Shown: positions 1 through 8,790 of the stretch, piece after piece
Layout of the letters: each line of letters begins with the position of its first letter
Numbering within the stretch: position 1 is the stretch's first letter
Assembly (NCBI GenBank): GCA_029939445.1
Contig: JAOZSY010000009.1
Location: 1 to 25,070, forward strand
Length of the DNA stretch: 25,070 nucleotides
Source of the DNA: Bacteroidales bacterium
Lineage (GTDB): Bacteria > Bacteroidota > Bacteroidia > Bacteroidales > UBA1556
Direction: 5' to 3'
The notes under the pieces: generated by a model
Told to the model about the DNA's origin: nothing
Database searches by the model: none
Seen by the model: only the letters and a program-made list of their open reading frames with translations
Translations under genes and position numbers: made by a program

Positions 1-62
1 TAGCTATGGAAATAATTTTTAACGCAGTAATAGGGAAATATAAACGATTTATATGGCGTGTT

Positions 63-84
63 TTGGTATTAATTTGGTATTAAT
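63..84. repeat. Perfect two-copy 11-bp tandem repeat
   Basis: The unit TTGGTATTAAT occurs twice head to tail with no mismatch. It lies in the non-coding stretch downstream of the GT117 terminator. No function is evident, and it may be a simple duplication. Confidence 0.7.
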
Positions 85-94
85 CCAATAGAAC

Positions 95-125
95 AAAAAA
101 AGGCTAGATTGAAACAACCTAGCCT
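95..125 (-). terminator. Intrinsic terminator of the GT117/DUF2723 gene
   Basis: Read on the minus strand, a perfect 7-bp stem (AGGCTAG paired with CTAGCCT) closes an 11-nt loop and is followed directly by a run of T. It begins about 26 bases after the stop codon of the gene at 152-3379. This is a classic rho-independent terminator layout. Confidence 0.85.
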
Positions 126-151
126 AATATTTTATCTATAAAATGTTCAAA

Positions 152-3100
152 CTATCGGCGTGCCTCATTTGAAAATTTTGCGCTATAAGTTTCGAAAATT
201 GTATTTGCATGCTGCTGAATTTCCATCTGACCAAATTGACCCGCCAAACGAGAAACATCCCTTACAATAACTAATGCATTATTCTTTTCGTTAATATACT
301 CGCCAAATACTTTATCGTTATAATAAAACTTAAGATCGTGAAGAGCAATATCGGCCAAACGTTGAGAAATAGCATTTGCTTTTTCAATTTCGCCAACTCT
401 GTAATAACCTTCCATTATAGGAACCATAAAGAAATCATAAGGAACAGTTTCTTCAGGAAGAACCTCCATACATCTATCCAGCACTTTAAGAGCTCTCTCA
501 TTATCACCTTCTTTTATTAGCTCAGTAGTAAGGCGGGCAAAGTTGCTTCTATAGTTTCTGATTGAGCGCATATGATGCTCATCAAAATATAAACTCTCGT
601 CATTAAGCCCATCATATTTAAATACGTTCATTATACTATTATAAAGAACATCAGTATTTACTCTACCATATGAACCTTGAGTATAGTTTCCGCTACTCTT
701 AATTGGCACTAGGCGATATGTCATTCCATCAAGTTGGAAATACTGCATTAGGTCTAAATAAGCATCAGCACCTGTTGTAATAGCATAATAAATTGGTCTA
801 TCCCAGTTAAAAGAAGCCAACATTTCCATCATCATCAGATTATTCTTCTGAACAAGATTCTTATTTATTTTCCATTCTATTTTATCAACAATTAATGCAG
901 TATCTTTTTCTGCAACAGTACCATTTGCCACCACTTTCTTTTTATCAACTTTTATGTAAACTTTCTTTGTTGGCAAATAGTTCATACTTGAACCATCGCG
1001 TAGCGGCATTTTAGTTTTAGGATTAGAGCTAAAATAAAAATTCATTATATCTCTAATATTATAATGTTGACCTTTTTTGGCTACTTTATTCTCCTCAAAG
1101 AAATAACCAGCATCATTTGTTCCTTGTATATATTGGTCTCTACCTATATTCAAAGGAATAGGATCTGCATCATAAGATTTTCTTCTCATTTGATCTACAT
1201 ACCAATCGGTATTAAATAAACTAAGGTTTACAATCTTAATATCTGTACGTACACCTTCAACCTCTTGAGCATACCAAAGAGGGAAAGTATCGTTATCTCC
1301 ATTAGTAAATAAGATTGCATCTTTTTCGCAAGAGTTCAGATAATTCTTAGCAATATTCAGAGTATTATATCTGCCAGATCTATCATGATCGTCCCAGTTT
1401 TCGCTAGCCAAAACTCCTGGCACAAGCACTAGGGTAATAGCAGTAACAGCAATAGCCGTAACTTTAGGATTAACTTTGGTTCGCAATAAATCATATATTG
1501 CTAAAACACCTAAGCCAAGCCATATTGCAAAGGCATAGAAGGATGCCACATATGCATAATCTCTTTCGCGAGGCTGATAAGGATATTGATTAAGATAAAC
1601 TACAATTGCAAGCCCTGTCATTAAGAATAATGATAGAACAACGACACCATCTTTATAATTTTTCATAAAGTGATAAATCATTCCCAATAATCCCAATAAT
1701 AATGGCAAGAAGTAGTACTTATTATTTCCTTTATTATTCAGTAAATTCATAGGAAGCATGCTCTGATCTCCCAATCGAGCAGTATCAATAGCACTTATTC
1801 CAGAAATCCAGTTGCCATGTAATTTGTCGCCATGCCCTTGAATATCATTCTGACGACCAACAAAATTCCACATAAAGTAGCGCATATACATATGCCCTAT
1901 CTGATAGTTGACAAAGAAATTAAGGTTATCGCCAAAACTAGGCACCTCTATTACTTTCTGCTTCCCTTGATCAGTTACAGTAATCCTCTTAGGATTATTC
2001 ATATAACTTTTATAAACATTGGCATGTGGCGCACGTTGATTACTCCACATTCGAGGAAAGAACGTTGTTACATTACTCGCATAAGTCGGAGTTCTATTTT
2101 TTCTTAAATCCGTTAAAACGTAAGCTTGTTTTATGGAATATGATGCATTATTTTTCTCGGCAATAAACTTCTCAGCATCTTTTTTATACTGATAAAATTT
2201 TATTAAGCCTCTATCACCAACCTTAATTTTTGATGATTTTGGCAAGCTCTTTTCTACTACAACACAGTATAATTTTGTATAAACGGCAGATTTATCTTCC
2301 CATTGGTTGCCAGGGTTTGTTGGCGAGTTGAAATAAGGGCCAGTTAGCAATGGCGTAGAACCATATTGCTCACGATTTAAGTAAGCCAACATTGACGTTG
2401 CATCCTCAGGATTATTCTCATCAATAGGAGTATTAGCATTTGATCTAATTACAAGAATAAAGAATGACGAATATCCAATAATTAAGAATGTAACTCCCAA
2501 AATTACTGTATTGGCAACAAGTTTTTTATTCTTTTGAGTATAGAATAATCCAAAAGCAATAGATGCAAGTACAATAAAGAAATATACAATAGTACCACTA
2601 TGGAAAGGCATTCCAAGATTATTAACAAAGAATATTTCGAAATTACCAGCAAGGATAACAATCCATGGAATAATACCATACATTATTATTGCCAATAGAA
2701 AAATTGATAAAATACCCGATAAAATGATTCCCTTAGGAGAGGTTTCGTATTTCTTGAAATAGTAAATATAAACTAATGCAGGAATAGTAAGCAAGTTAAG
2801 AAGGTGAACACCTATGGAAAGGCCTATAAGGTATGCAATAAGAATTAACCAACGGTATCCATGACGCTTGTCGGCCACATCTTCCCATTTGAGCATTGCC
2901 CAAAATACAATTGCTGTAAAGAACGAACTAAGTGCATACACCTCGCCCTCTACTGCCGAAAACCAAAACGAATCGGTAAAAGTATAAGCTAAAGCTCCCA
3001 CAAGTCCACTACCTATTATAGCAATAAGATTAGCTCCTTCAATTTTTGCATTATCGCCTTTGATAATCATTTTGCGAGCAAGGTGAGTTATCGACCAGAA

Positions 3101-3379
3101 CAAAAATAGAATAGTAAAACTACTTGCAAAAGCTGACATTACATTAACCATAAAGGCCACTTGAGAGGTATCGGCAGCAAATAAACTAAAAAACTTTCCT
3201 AAAAGTTGAAAAAATGGTGCCCCTGGAGGGTGACCAACTTGTAATTTATATGCTGTTGCAATATACTCTCCACAGTCCCAAAGACTTGCTGTTGGCTCTG
3301 CCGTTAAAAGATATACTGTTGATGCTAAGGCAAATACTGCCCAGCCAATCCAGTTATTTAACTTTTGATAAACTTTCAT
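152..3379 (-). CDS. DUF2723 / TMEM260-like protein O-mannosyltransferase (GT117 family)
   Basis: This 1075-residue multispanning membrane protein fits the DUF2723 family (now linked to TMEM260-like protein O-mannosyltransferases, GT117), which probably moves a sugar from a lipid carrier to secreted proteins. TM1 lies at about residues 11-27, followed by the conserved acidic first loop (D35-C-G-E38) and HPPG (50-53), as expected of a GT-C fold. Further conserved family segments are FWFSAVEGEVY, QPRERDYAYV and FTNGDNDTFPLWY. The soluble C-terminal third ends in TPR-like helices (ALKVLDRCMEVLP and following). The start is the first ATG, just before a hydrophobic helix. The gene has a strong terminator and lies downstream of a lipoprotein gene on the same strand across a 155-bp gap. 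The family is clear; donor and acceptor are inferred. Confidence 0.87.
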   Translation of the reverse strand: MKVYQKLNNWIGWAVFALASTVYLLTAEPTASLWDCGEYIATAYKLQVGHPPGAPFFQLLGKFFSLFAADTSQVAFMVNVMSAFASSFTILFLFWSITHLARKMIIKGDNAKIEGANLIAIIGSGLVGALAYTFTDSFWFSAVEGEVYALSSFFTAIVFWAMLKWEDVADKRHGYRWLILIAYLIGLSIGVHLLNLLTIPALVYIYYFKKYETSPKGIILSGILSIFLLAIIMYGIIPWIVILAGNFEIFFVNNLGMPFHSGTIVYFFIVLASIAFGLFYTQKNKKLVANTVILGVTFLIIGYSSFFILVIRSNANTPIDENNPEDATSMLAYLNREQYGSTPLLTGPYFNSPTNPGNQWEDKSAVYTKLYCVVVEKSLPKSSKIKVGDRGLIKFYQYKKDAEKFIAEKNNASYSIKQAYVLTDLRKNRTPTYASNVTTFFPRMWSNQRAPHANVYKSYMNNPKRITVTDQGKQKVIEVPSFGDNLNFFVNYQIGHMYMRYFMWNFVGRQNDIQGHGDKLHGNWISGISAIDTARLGDQSMLPMNLLNNKGNNKYYFLPLLLGLLGMIYHFMKNYKDGVVVLSLFLMTGLAIVVYLNQYPYQPRERDYAYVASFYAFAIWLGLGVLAIYDLLRTKVNPKVTAIAVTAITLVLVPGVLASENWDDHDRSGRYNTLNIAKNYLNSCEKDAILFTNGDNDTFPLWYAQEVEGVRTDIKIVNLSLFNTDWYVDQMRRKSYDADPIPLNIGRDQYIQGTNDAGYFFEENKVAKKGQHYNIRDIMNFYFSSNPKTKMPLRDGSSMNYLPTKKVYIKVDKKKVVANGTVAEKDTALIVDKIEWKINKNLVQKNNLMMMEMLASFNWDRPIYYAITTGADAYLDLMQYFQLDGMTYRLVPIKSSGNYTQGSYGRVNTDVLYNSIMNVFKYDGLNDESLYFDEHHMRSIRNYRSNFARLTTELIKEGDNERALKVLDRCMEVLPEETVPYDFFMVPIMEGYYRVGEIEKANAISQRLADIALHDLKFYYNDKVFGEYINEKNNALVIVRDVSRLAGQFGQMEIQQHANTIFETYSAKFSNEARR

Positions 3380-3515
3380 ATGTTTTGTTTTGTAAGTTTT
3401 GTTGCATAAATTAAAAATCCCTTTTAAGGCTTTTATAACTAATTTTTCGATCCACGAATTTAAAAAAAAAACGTTGCTAACTAATACTTATTATCCCTTT
3501 AACAAAAAATAATAC

Positions 3516-3531
3516 AATACTAAGAAGTATT
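3516..3531 (-). terminator. Possible weak terminator of the Ig-like lipoprotein gene
   Basis: A 6-bp AT-rich stem (AATACT with AGTATT, 4-nt loop) lies just after the lipoprotein stop codon. On the minus strand a T-rich run follows a few bases later. The stem is short, so the call is tentative. Confidence 0.35.
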
Positions 3532-3534
3532 TAG

Positions 3535-5280
3535 CTAATCTTCTGTTTCCAATTCCCAGATTTGCTCATTATCCCAGTTAGCTCTTATATCAATTATTTT
3601 ATTCACATAATAAATTCTTTCTGGTAAAAGGCGCTTTTCAAAATCACCTCTATCCCATTTTCCATTTCCATTATTGTCAATAATAGCTTTAATTTTATAT
3701 TTTCCAGGAATCATATATGGGTATTTAATTAATTGCGATTCGTTAATAAAATCTTCTCTAATAATCTCTTCCTTAGCATTTAAAAGTTGTACTATTAGAG
3801 AGTTATTGCCAGGATAATTCACTTCTAAATCAAGACTACCATACTCGCGAAGTTCAGTGGTCGAAAAAATCCTTTCTATGGAATCGTTGGTAGAATTATA
3901 CAAATCGAAGAAAGTACTATCGTCTACTACTAATTTATATTTTTTTCTCTCCTCAAAATCTGCTTTTATACTTACTCTTTGTCTTCTATCTTCGTTAGTT
4001 ATACGAGTTTCAATCTTTACGGGCCTCCACAAAGTATCTCGTGCTTTATATAGATGTATTCTATCAGCTTGGTATTTCGCAAGAGGCACTTCAAATGCAA
4101 AACTCAATTCAGAGAAAAAATGTATTGATCTAGTTATTTTATCAGATATTTTTATCTTTACAATAACCTTCTTTTTGATGGTATCTGTTTTTTCATTATT
4201 TTTCTTTTTATTACCAAAAATAGCAAAGCTAGAGCTTGAAGATTTCCTTTTTTGCTTTTTTGCTAATACAATTTCTAAAGTATCTAAATGCAAATCGCCA
4301 TCAGCAACAATAATGTCTATAGAATCTTGCTCAACACCCATAAGATAGCAAGTTACACTATCCCGATCATTACCATAAACATCAAAATGCCAATCTTTTT
4401 CTGGCTCAAAATTCAATGGAATAAGATTAAAATTATCAATAGGTTTATTGAAAGTAAAAAGTATTTTTTTAGTTGGAGTCACTTTCTTATCCATATACTT
4501 TATATCATCGGGCCATTCCTGAAAAACAAAAAGATTCAAATCCTTAGGTTTCTCCTTTTTAGGCTTTACACTATCGTTACCTATAAATTCTGAAGGGTGA
4601 TATGGCGAAACTAAGGTCTTGCAAAAAGCTATTTCCTCATCTTCTTGGTCGTAAATATAATTCCTATTTGCATCCTTCAATGCATAAATTTGATATTCTC
4701 CAGGAGCTAAATTAGGAAGTTTAAAATTACCAATTTTATTAGCTTTTGTAAGGTAATATGGTTTTTCTTTATAAATAGCACTATCGTCCTTAGACTTATA
4801 TAGCATAACAAATAGCTCATCATAATTAGTGTGATCAAAAGCTTTTACAGCAGACCCTTCTATTATTAACGAATCAACAATAGCGCCTGTAGAGAAAACA
4901 TAAGAGAAATTACGCACAGGAATCCTTTCCTTATAATTGACAACAGCATTGCCAAAGAATATTGTATAAGTAGTATTCTCTTTTAAGGAGTCGGGGAGCT
5001 CAACAATAAGCTTCTTTCCATTGATACTAACCACAGGTTTTTCTGGCATTTGTGGCGATACTACCATTTGTTGATTTAGTTTATCAAGTACAATAAACTC
5101 ATCAAATTTTATCACAACCTTATTTTCTGCAAAATTTACACTTCCATTTTGCGGATTATAATTTAATGCCACAGGTGCAGTTGCATCTTTTGCCCCTCCT
5201 GTAGGCCTTACTACAGTAGCGCAAGCACTTATGGCTATAACTATAGCTATAGCTATATATGTTCTAATTCTTCTTTGCAT
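3535..5280 (-). CDS. Ig-like domain lipoprotein, cell-envelope protein of unknown role
   Basis: This 581-residue protein begins with a signal peptide ending in a lipobox (I-S-A-C, Cys20), so it should be a lipidated envelope protein. The CATVVRPTGGAKD segment after the Cys leads into a bacterial Ig-like (Big_5/SbsA type) domain at about residues 36-130, which starts PVALNYNPQNG. This arrangement is common in Bacteroidota proteins annotated only as Ig-like domain-containing. Mid-protein there is a low-complexity Ser/Lys tract (KQKRKSSSSS and following). The C-terminus carries a DNNGNGKWDRGDFE segment resembling a calcium-binding or carboxypeptidase-like beta repeat. It has 11 Asp-Ser/Thr-[AILVMT] triplets. 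A -7 element lies 19 nt upstream of the ATG. It precedes the GT117 gene on the same strand and may be glycosylated by it (inference). Function is unknown. Confidence 0.8.
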   Translation of the reverse strand: MQRRIRTYIAIAIVIAISACATVVRPTGGAKDATAPVALNYNPQNGSVNFAENKVVIKFDEFIVLDKLNQQMVVSPQMPEKPVVSINGKKLIVELPDSLKENTTYTIFFGNAVVNYKERIPVRNFSYVFSTGAIVDSLIIEGSAVKAFDHTNYDELFVMLYKSKDDSAIYKEKPYYLTKANKIGNFKLPNLAPGEYQIYALKDANRNYIYDQEDEEIAFCKTLVSPYHPSEFIGNDSVKPKKEKPKDLNLFVFQEWPDDIKYMDKKVTPTKKILFTFNKPIDNFNLIPLNFEPEKDWHFDVYGNDRDSVTCYLMGVEQDSIDIIVADGDLHLDTLEIVLAKKQKRKSSSSSFAIFGNKKKNNEKTDTIKKKVIVKIKISDKITRSIHFFSELSFAFEVPLAKYQADRIHLYKARDTLWRPVKIETRITNEDRRQRVSIKADFEERKKYKLVVDDSTFFDLYNSTNDSIERIFSTTELREYGSLDLEVNYPGNNSLIVQLLNAKEEIIREDFINESQLIKYPYMIPGKYKIKAIIDNNGNGKWDRGDFEKRLLPERIYYVNKIIDIRANWDNEQIWELETED

Positions 5281-5299
5281 AAAAATATTTTTCCAAAGG

Positions 5300-5307
5300 C
5301 AAAGATA
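5300..5307 (-). promoter_or_regulatory. Bacteroidota-type -7 element for the Ig-like lipoprotein gene
   Basis: The minus strand reads TATCTTTG, matching the TAnnTTTG consensus, and ends 19 nt before the ATG. No clear -33 TTTG is seen. The adjacent bases match those of the C25 protease promoter: both read CAAAGATATAA on the plus strand. Confidence 0.5.
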
Positions 5308-5401
5308 TAATAAATAGTTTTTGATGTTATAAAGCTAATCAACTGTTTTCTAATTTTTAATAGGATTGTTATAAAAAGCTAGTACACAATCATTTTTTAG
5401 C

Positions 5402-5409
5402 TATTTTTG
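5402..5409 (+). promoter_or_regulatory. -7 element for the patatin gene
   Basis: TATTTTTG matches TAnnTTTG and ends 29 nt before the chosen ATG at 5439. No obvious -33 element is seen. It faces the -7 element of the divergent lipoprotein gene across about 95 bp. Confidence 0.45.
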
Positions 5410-5438
5410 TTAATAATTAACCATCTATATTGCATAAT

Positions 5439-7673
5439 ATGAAGCAGCACATTATTAATTCTTCTTTTATTCTATTCTTTTTGATTATAGGAGTTTCTTC
5501 CTATTCTCAAGTAGAGAACGATTCTATTAATATTAAAACCATGCAAACTATTAATAGTTTGGATGAGCCAATTCATGTTGGTCTGGTGCTAAGTGGTGGT
5601 GGCGCCAAGGGGCTTGCCCATATTGGAGTATTAAAAGTACTTGAAGAAGAAGGGATTTATGTGGATTTTATTGGAGGTACAAGTATGGGTGGTCTTGTTG
5701 GCGGTTTATATGCCAGTGGATACAGCCCTTGGGAACTTGACTCTATTACAAAATCAATGCCTTGGACAAAATTAATGAGTGACGAACCCGAACGCTCAGA
5801 TTTGCCCGTTGATGAAAAAATAAATAATGACCAATATCTTCTAAGTCTGCCTGTTAAAGGTTTTATTCCTGGTTTACCAAAAGGACTTCGAGAAGGGCAA
5901 CTTGTTCTTAATTATATTAATAAACTAACATGGCCTGTTGCCGACATCAAAGATTTTTCCAAGCTTCCTATACCTTTCTTTTGTGTAGCTACAAAACTTG
6001 CAACAGGTGATACTATGGTGCTTGATAATGGCGAGCTTTCTCTTGCACTTAGAGCTACTATGTCGATACCTACAATATTTAATCCTGTTGATTTTCAAGG
6101 GCATATGCTTATTGATGGTATGATGGTAAATAACTTTCCCATAGATATTATGAAACTTAATAAGGAAGTTGACTTTATAATTGGTGTAGATGTAGGTTCT
6201 CCTTTGCTAAATATAGATGAAATTACAAGCATACTAAGCATATTAGAACAAACTAGTAGCTACCATGCTTATAATAGATTGTTAGAAAATATTAAAATAA
6301 CAGACCTATACCTTAAACCTGAAACAGATGATATATCAGCCTTAGATTTTAGCGATGTAGGAAAGGTAATTGAAAGAGGTGAGGACATTGCTCATGCTAA
6401 TATTGATAAAATAAGAGCATTAGCAAGAAAAATAAAGGACAATAAGAAAAAGTATGAAACTACAAGAGAAATTCAAAAACCTGATATTATTTATATATCA
6501 GAAATAAACATTACAGGATTGAATAATGTACCTAAGACTATGGTATTAGGGCGTTTAGGATTAAACTTACCAGGGACTAACGATATAATGCATATAAACA
6601 ATGCAATTAACAGACTTTATAGCAGTAATTTCTTTAAATCTATTGATTACAAATTAGAAAAAACTCTTAATTCCTATATTCTAAATATAGAAGTTGAAGA
6701 AAAATCAGAGAATCTTTTTGAAATTGGAGCTAATTATAATTACGACCTTGGAGCTAATTTGAAAGTTAATTTCCTATTCAACAACTTCCTTATTAAAGGT
6801 TCTAAAACCAATATATCTATCAAAATGGGAAATACTCCAGCTGGCGAAATACTGTTTTTATCAGAAAGAGGACAGAGGGTTGGTTTTGGTTTAGATATCG
6901 GTTATAAATCCAGACCTTACTATACATATAATGATGATTTTAAGTCTATTAAAGGTAAATACTTTACTCGTTTCGGAAATATAAGTGCATTTGGAAATAT
7001 TAATTACTCCAATAATTCAAAATTGGTAATTGGAGTTAATCTAGAGTTTTTTGATATCTCTGCCGAAGTATCACCAATTCCTGTTGAGGGTTTAGGTATT
7101 TTTTATAATAATATTTATTTAAAATTTATTAATGACAGTTACGACAATAAATACTTCCCCACTAAAGGAACATTCTTGAGTATGCAAACCAGTTATGTTA
7201 ACGTGGGAAGACCAGAAACTGGTTTATTTTCTAAAGTAAAATTAGGATCCGTATTAAATATTACAAATAGGCTTAGTTTCTTGCCAAAATTATTTGTTGG
7301 AGGATTATGGAGCACAGACAATAGTAGTGAATATGCATATTACTTTATTATTGGTGGTAGCAATCAAAAAGAATATGCAAACAGTGTTTATATGCCAGGC
7401 GTGCCGTTTAGTGCTTTTATAATAAATAATGTAGCCATCACTTATCTAGATTTAAGATATAAACTATGGGATTCTCATTACATATATTTAAGACCTAATG
7501 CAGCTCTAGTATCAAACTATTTTGAAGAGCTCCTAACAAATTCAATATTAATATTTTCTGCTTCAGTAGGTTATACTTATAACTCCCCAATAGGACCAAT
7601 AGGATTACAATTAAATACTTCAACATTAAATAAGGAATTGGGATTATATATTAATATTGGAATGGATATATAA
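5439..7673 (+). CDS. Patatin-like phospholipase with POTRA and outer-membrane beta-barrel (PlpD-like)
   Basis: This 744-residue protein is an outer-membrane patatin. A signal peptide (residues 1 to about 24, ending SYSQ) is followed by the patatin lipase domain with the oxyanion glycine loop GGGAKG (53-58), the nucleophile elbow GTSMG (Ser82) and the DG of the Ser-Asp dyad (D226-G227). A POTRA-like segment follows at about 355-425, then a barrel of the bacterial surface antigen/Omp85 type to the C-terminus. The layout resembles type Vd (PlpD) proteins, but whether the lipase is released is unknown. A TTG codon at 5430 is in frame, but the ATG at 5439 begins the signal peptide directly and is preferred. 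The catalytic residues are all present, so it should be an active phospholipase or lipid acyl hydrolase. Confidence 0.9.
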   Translation: MKQHIINSSFILFFLIIGVSSYSQVENDSINIKTMQTINSLDEPIHVGLVLSGGGAKGLAHIGVLKVLEEEGIYVDFIGGTSMGGLVGGLYASGYSPWELDSITKSMPWTKLMSDEPERSDLPVDEKINNDQYLLSLPVKGFIPGLPKGLREGQLVLNYINKLTWPVADIKDFSKLPIPFFCVATKLATGDTMVLDNGELSLALRATMSIPTIFNPVDFQGHMLIDGMMVNNFPIDIMKLNKEVDFIIGVDVGSPLLNIDEITSILSILEQTSSYHAYNRLLENIKITDLYLKPETDDISALDFSDVGKVIERGEDIAHANIDKIRALARKIKDNKKKYETTREIQKPDIIYISEINITGLNNVPKTMVLGRLGLNLPGTNDIMHINNAINRLYSSNFFKSIDYKLEKTLNSYILNIEVEEKSENLFEIGANYNYDLGANLKVNFLFNNFLIKGSKTNISIKMGNTPAGEILFLSERGQRVGFGLDIGYKSRPYYTYNDDFKSIKGKYFTRFGNISAFGNINYSNNSKLVIGVNLEFFDISAEVSPIPVEGLGIFYNNIYLKFINDSYDNKYFPTKGTFLSMQTSYVNVGRPETGLFSKVKLGSVLNITNRLSFLPKLFVGGLWSTDNSSEYAYYFIIGGSNQKEYANSVYMPGVPFSAFIINNVAITYLDLRYKLWDSHYIYLRPNAALVSNYFEELLTNSILIFSASVGYTYNSPIGPIGLQLNTSTLNKELGLYINIGMDI

Positions 7674-7688
7674 TTCCCATTTGATATA

Positions 7689-7715
7689 AAGCTAAACTGC
7701 AAAAGCAGTAAGCTT
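7689..7715. terminator. Hairpin between convergent patatin and oxidoreductase-remnant genes
   Basis: AAGCT and AGCTT form an outer stem, and ACTGC and GCAGT an inner stem around an AAAA loop. It lies 15 bases after the patatin stop and overlaps the 3' end of the opposing remnant gene. There is no strong T tract, so a role as a shared terminator is only possible. Confidence 0.4.
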
Positions 7716-7922
7716 AGCTTCTATTATATCCATAATACTCAGTGCTTTAGTAGCATCTAGTGGGTAAGCAAAGCATTTAATTTCATAGTTATCAGCAATC
7801 TTCTTTGCTTCAATAGTATTATGGTCATAAATACCTGTAAGCTTATAACTTCCATTATTCTTAATTTGAGTTATATGCTCATCAATATCATCTCCCAGAC
7901 CAAAAATTGCAAGGTGTTTCAT
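7692..7922 (-). pseudogene. Truncated Gfo/Idh/MocA-type oxidoreductase N-terminus (76 residues)
   Basis: The protein looks like only the start of a Rossmann-fold Gfo/Idh/MocA oxidoreductase. Residues 1-30 follow the nucleotide-binding pattern (MKHLAIFGLG, then a helix with HITQIKNNGSYKLTGIYD), but the GxGxxG glycine motif is incomplete (GLGDDI). The reading stops near where full-length proteins, usually about 300 residues or more, continue past the first beta-alpha-beta units into a TP-x-x-x-H segment. The patatin gene ends 18 bp beyond the stop, so no room remains for the rest. A good -7 promoter motif and ATG remain, so a short protein may still be made. It is most simply a deletion remnant; a genuine small Rossmann-like protein is the alternative. 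Confidence 0.55.
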
Positions 7923-7939
7923 AAAACTACGACTTTTAT

Positions 7940-7947
7940 CAAAAATA
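7940..7947 (-). promoter_or_regulatory. -7 element for the oxidoreductase remnant
   Basis: The minus strand reads TATTTTTG, ending 17 nt before the ATG at 7922. It lies back to back with the pcm promoter, so the two genes are divergent. Confidence 0.42.
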
Positions 7948-7974
7948 AGTCTATTTATTTAGCTATAAAACACT

Positions 7975-7982
7975 TAAATTTG
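7975..7982 (+). promoter_or_regulatory. -7 element for pcm
   Basis: TAAATTTG matches TAnnTTTG and ends 41 nt before the pcm ATG. The -33 region is only T-rich (around 7951-7960). Confidence 0.45.
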
Positions 7983-8023
7983 CAGATAATTAAAGTACAA
8001 TTGTTAATAATTAAAAAGCATAA

Positions 8024-8671
8024 ATGACTGACACATACCGCCATAAAGGAATGCGCCGCGCATTAGTTGAAGAAATAATAAAGAAGGGTATTACCAATGA
8101 GTCTGTTATTAAGGCAATTGGAAAAATACCTCGGCACCAATTCCTTGATTCTTCTTTCGATAGATTTGCTTATAATGATGTTGCATTCCCCATAGGATCG
8201 GGGCAAACAATATCACAACCATATACCGTAGCTTTTCAGTCCGAACTCCTAGAGATAAAACGTGGCGACAAAATCCTAGAAGTAGGAACTGGCTCTGGCT
8301 ATCAAGCAAGTGTGCTTTGCGAATTGGGGGCAAAAGTTTATAGTATCGAACGTCAGAAAAAACTTTACGAAAAGACTTCCAAATTTCTTAGCAAAATGGG
8401 CTATCGCCTAAACCTCTTTTATGGAGATGGTTATAAAGGGCTTCCAACTTATGCCCCTTTTGACAAAATAATAATTACTGCAGGAGCACCTGAGATTCCT
8501 AAGAAACTACTATTGCAACTCAAAATTGGTGGATGGATGATAATTCCAATTGGAGGAGATGAGGGTCAAATTATGACAAAAGTAATAAGAGTAGGTGAAA
8601 AAGAATTTCATCAAGAAACATTTGGCAACTTTGCCTTTGTACCAATGCTAAAGAATAAAGCTACGGACTAA
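8024..8671 (+). CDS. pcm: Protein-L-isoaspartate O-methyltransferase
   Basis: This 215-residue cytoplasmic enzyme transfers a methyl group from S-adenosylmethionine to the alpha-carboxyl of L-isoaspartyl residues, the first step in repairing aged proteins. The family signature is clear: the IPRHQF segment (about 35-40), FPIGSGQTISQPY (55-67) and the SAM-binding motif I EVGTGSG (86-92). Later, DKIIITAGAPEIP is the usual post-motif segment. The length is normal for the bacterial family. The start is the first ATG, placed 41 nt after a -7 motif. Downstream, a REP-like hairpin separates it from the YfcC-family transporter gene. Confidence 0.95.
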   Translation: MTDTYRHKGMRRALVEEIIKKGITNESVIKAIGKIPRHQFLDSSFDRFAYNDVAFPIGSGQTISQPYTVAFQSELLEIKRGDKILEVGTGSGYQASVLCELGAKVYSIERQKKLYEKTSKFLSKMGYRLNLFYGDGYKGLPTYAPFDKIIITAGAPEIPKKLLLQLKIGGWMIIPIGGDEGQIMTKVIRVGEKEFHQETFGNFAFVPMLKNKATD

Positions 8672-8677
8672 TTAAAT

Positions 8678-8726
8678 CGTCATACTTCGGTACAATTTTT
8701 CTAAGGAAAAATCACTCAGTATGACG
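8678..8726. repeat. REP-like imperfect palindrome between pcm and the YfcC gene
   Basis: An outer 9-bp perfect stem (CGTCATACT at 8678-8686 with AGTATGACG at 8718-8726) encloses an inner 7-bp stem (ATTTTTC with GAAAAAT) and a TAAG loop. The TTCGG...CTCAGTATGACG character resembles the extragenic palindromes scattered through many bacterial genomes. It could also serve as a terminator for pcm, though no T tract follows. A RAYT remnant lies 1.7 kb away. Confidence 0.6.
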
Positions 8727-8790
8727 CTATTTAATTTTAACGACTTATGGCAATATTTTATAAAAAGAAAAACTAATTAACACCAATATC

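Noticed and set aside
3857..4348. 163-residue plus-strand reading frame, the longest opposite a gene
   Set aside because: It lies wholly antisense to the Ig-like lipoprotein, has a low-complexity Leu/Ser/Phe-rich product and no family resemblance; it is a shadow frame.
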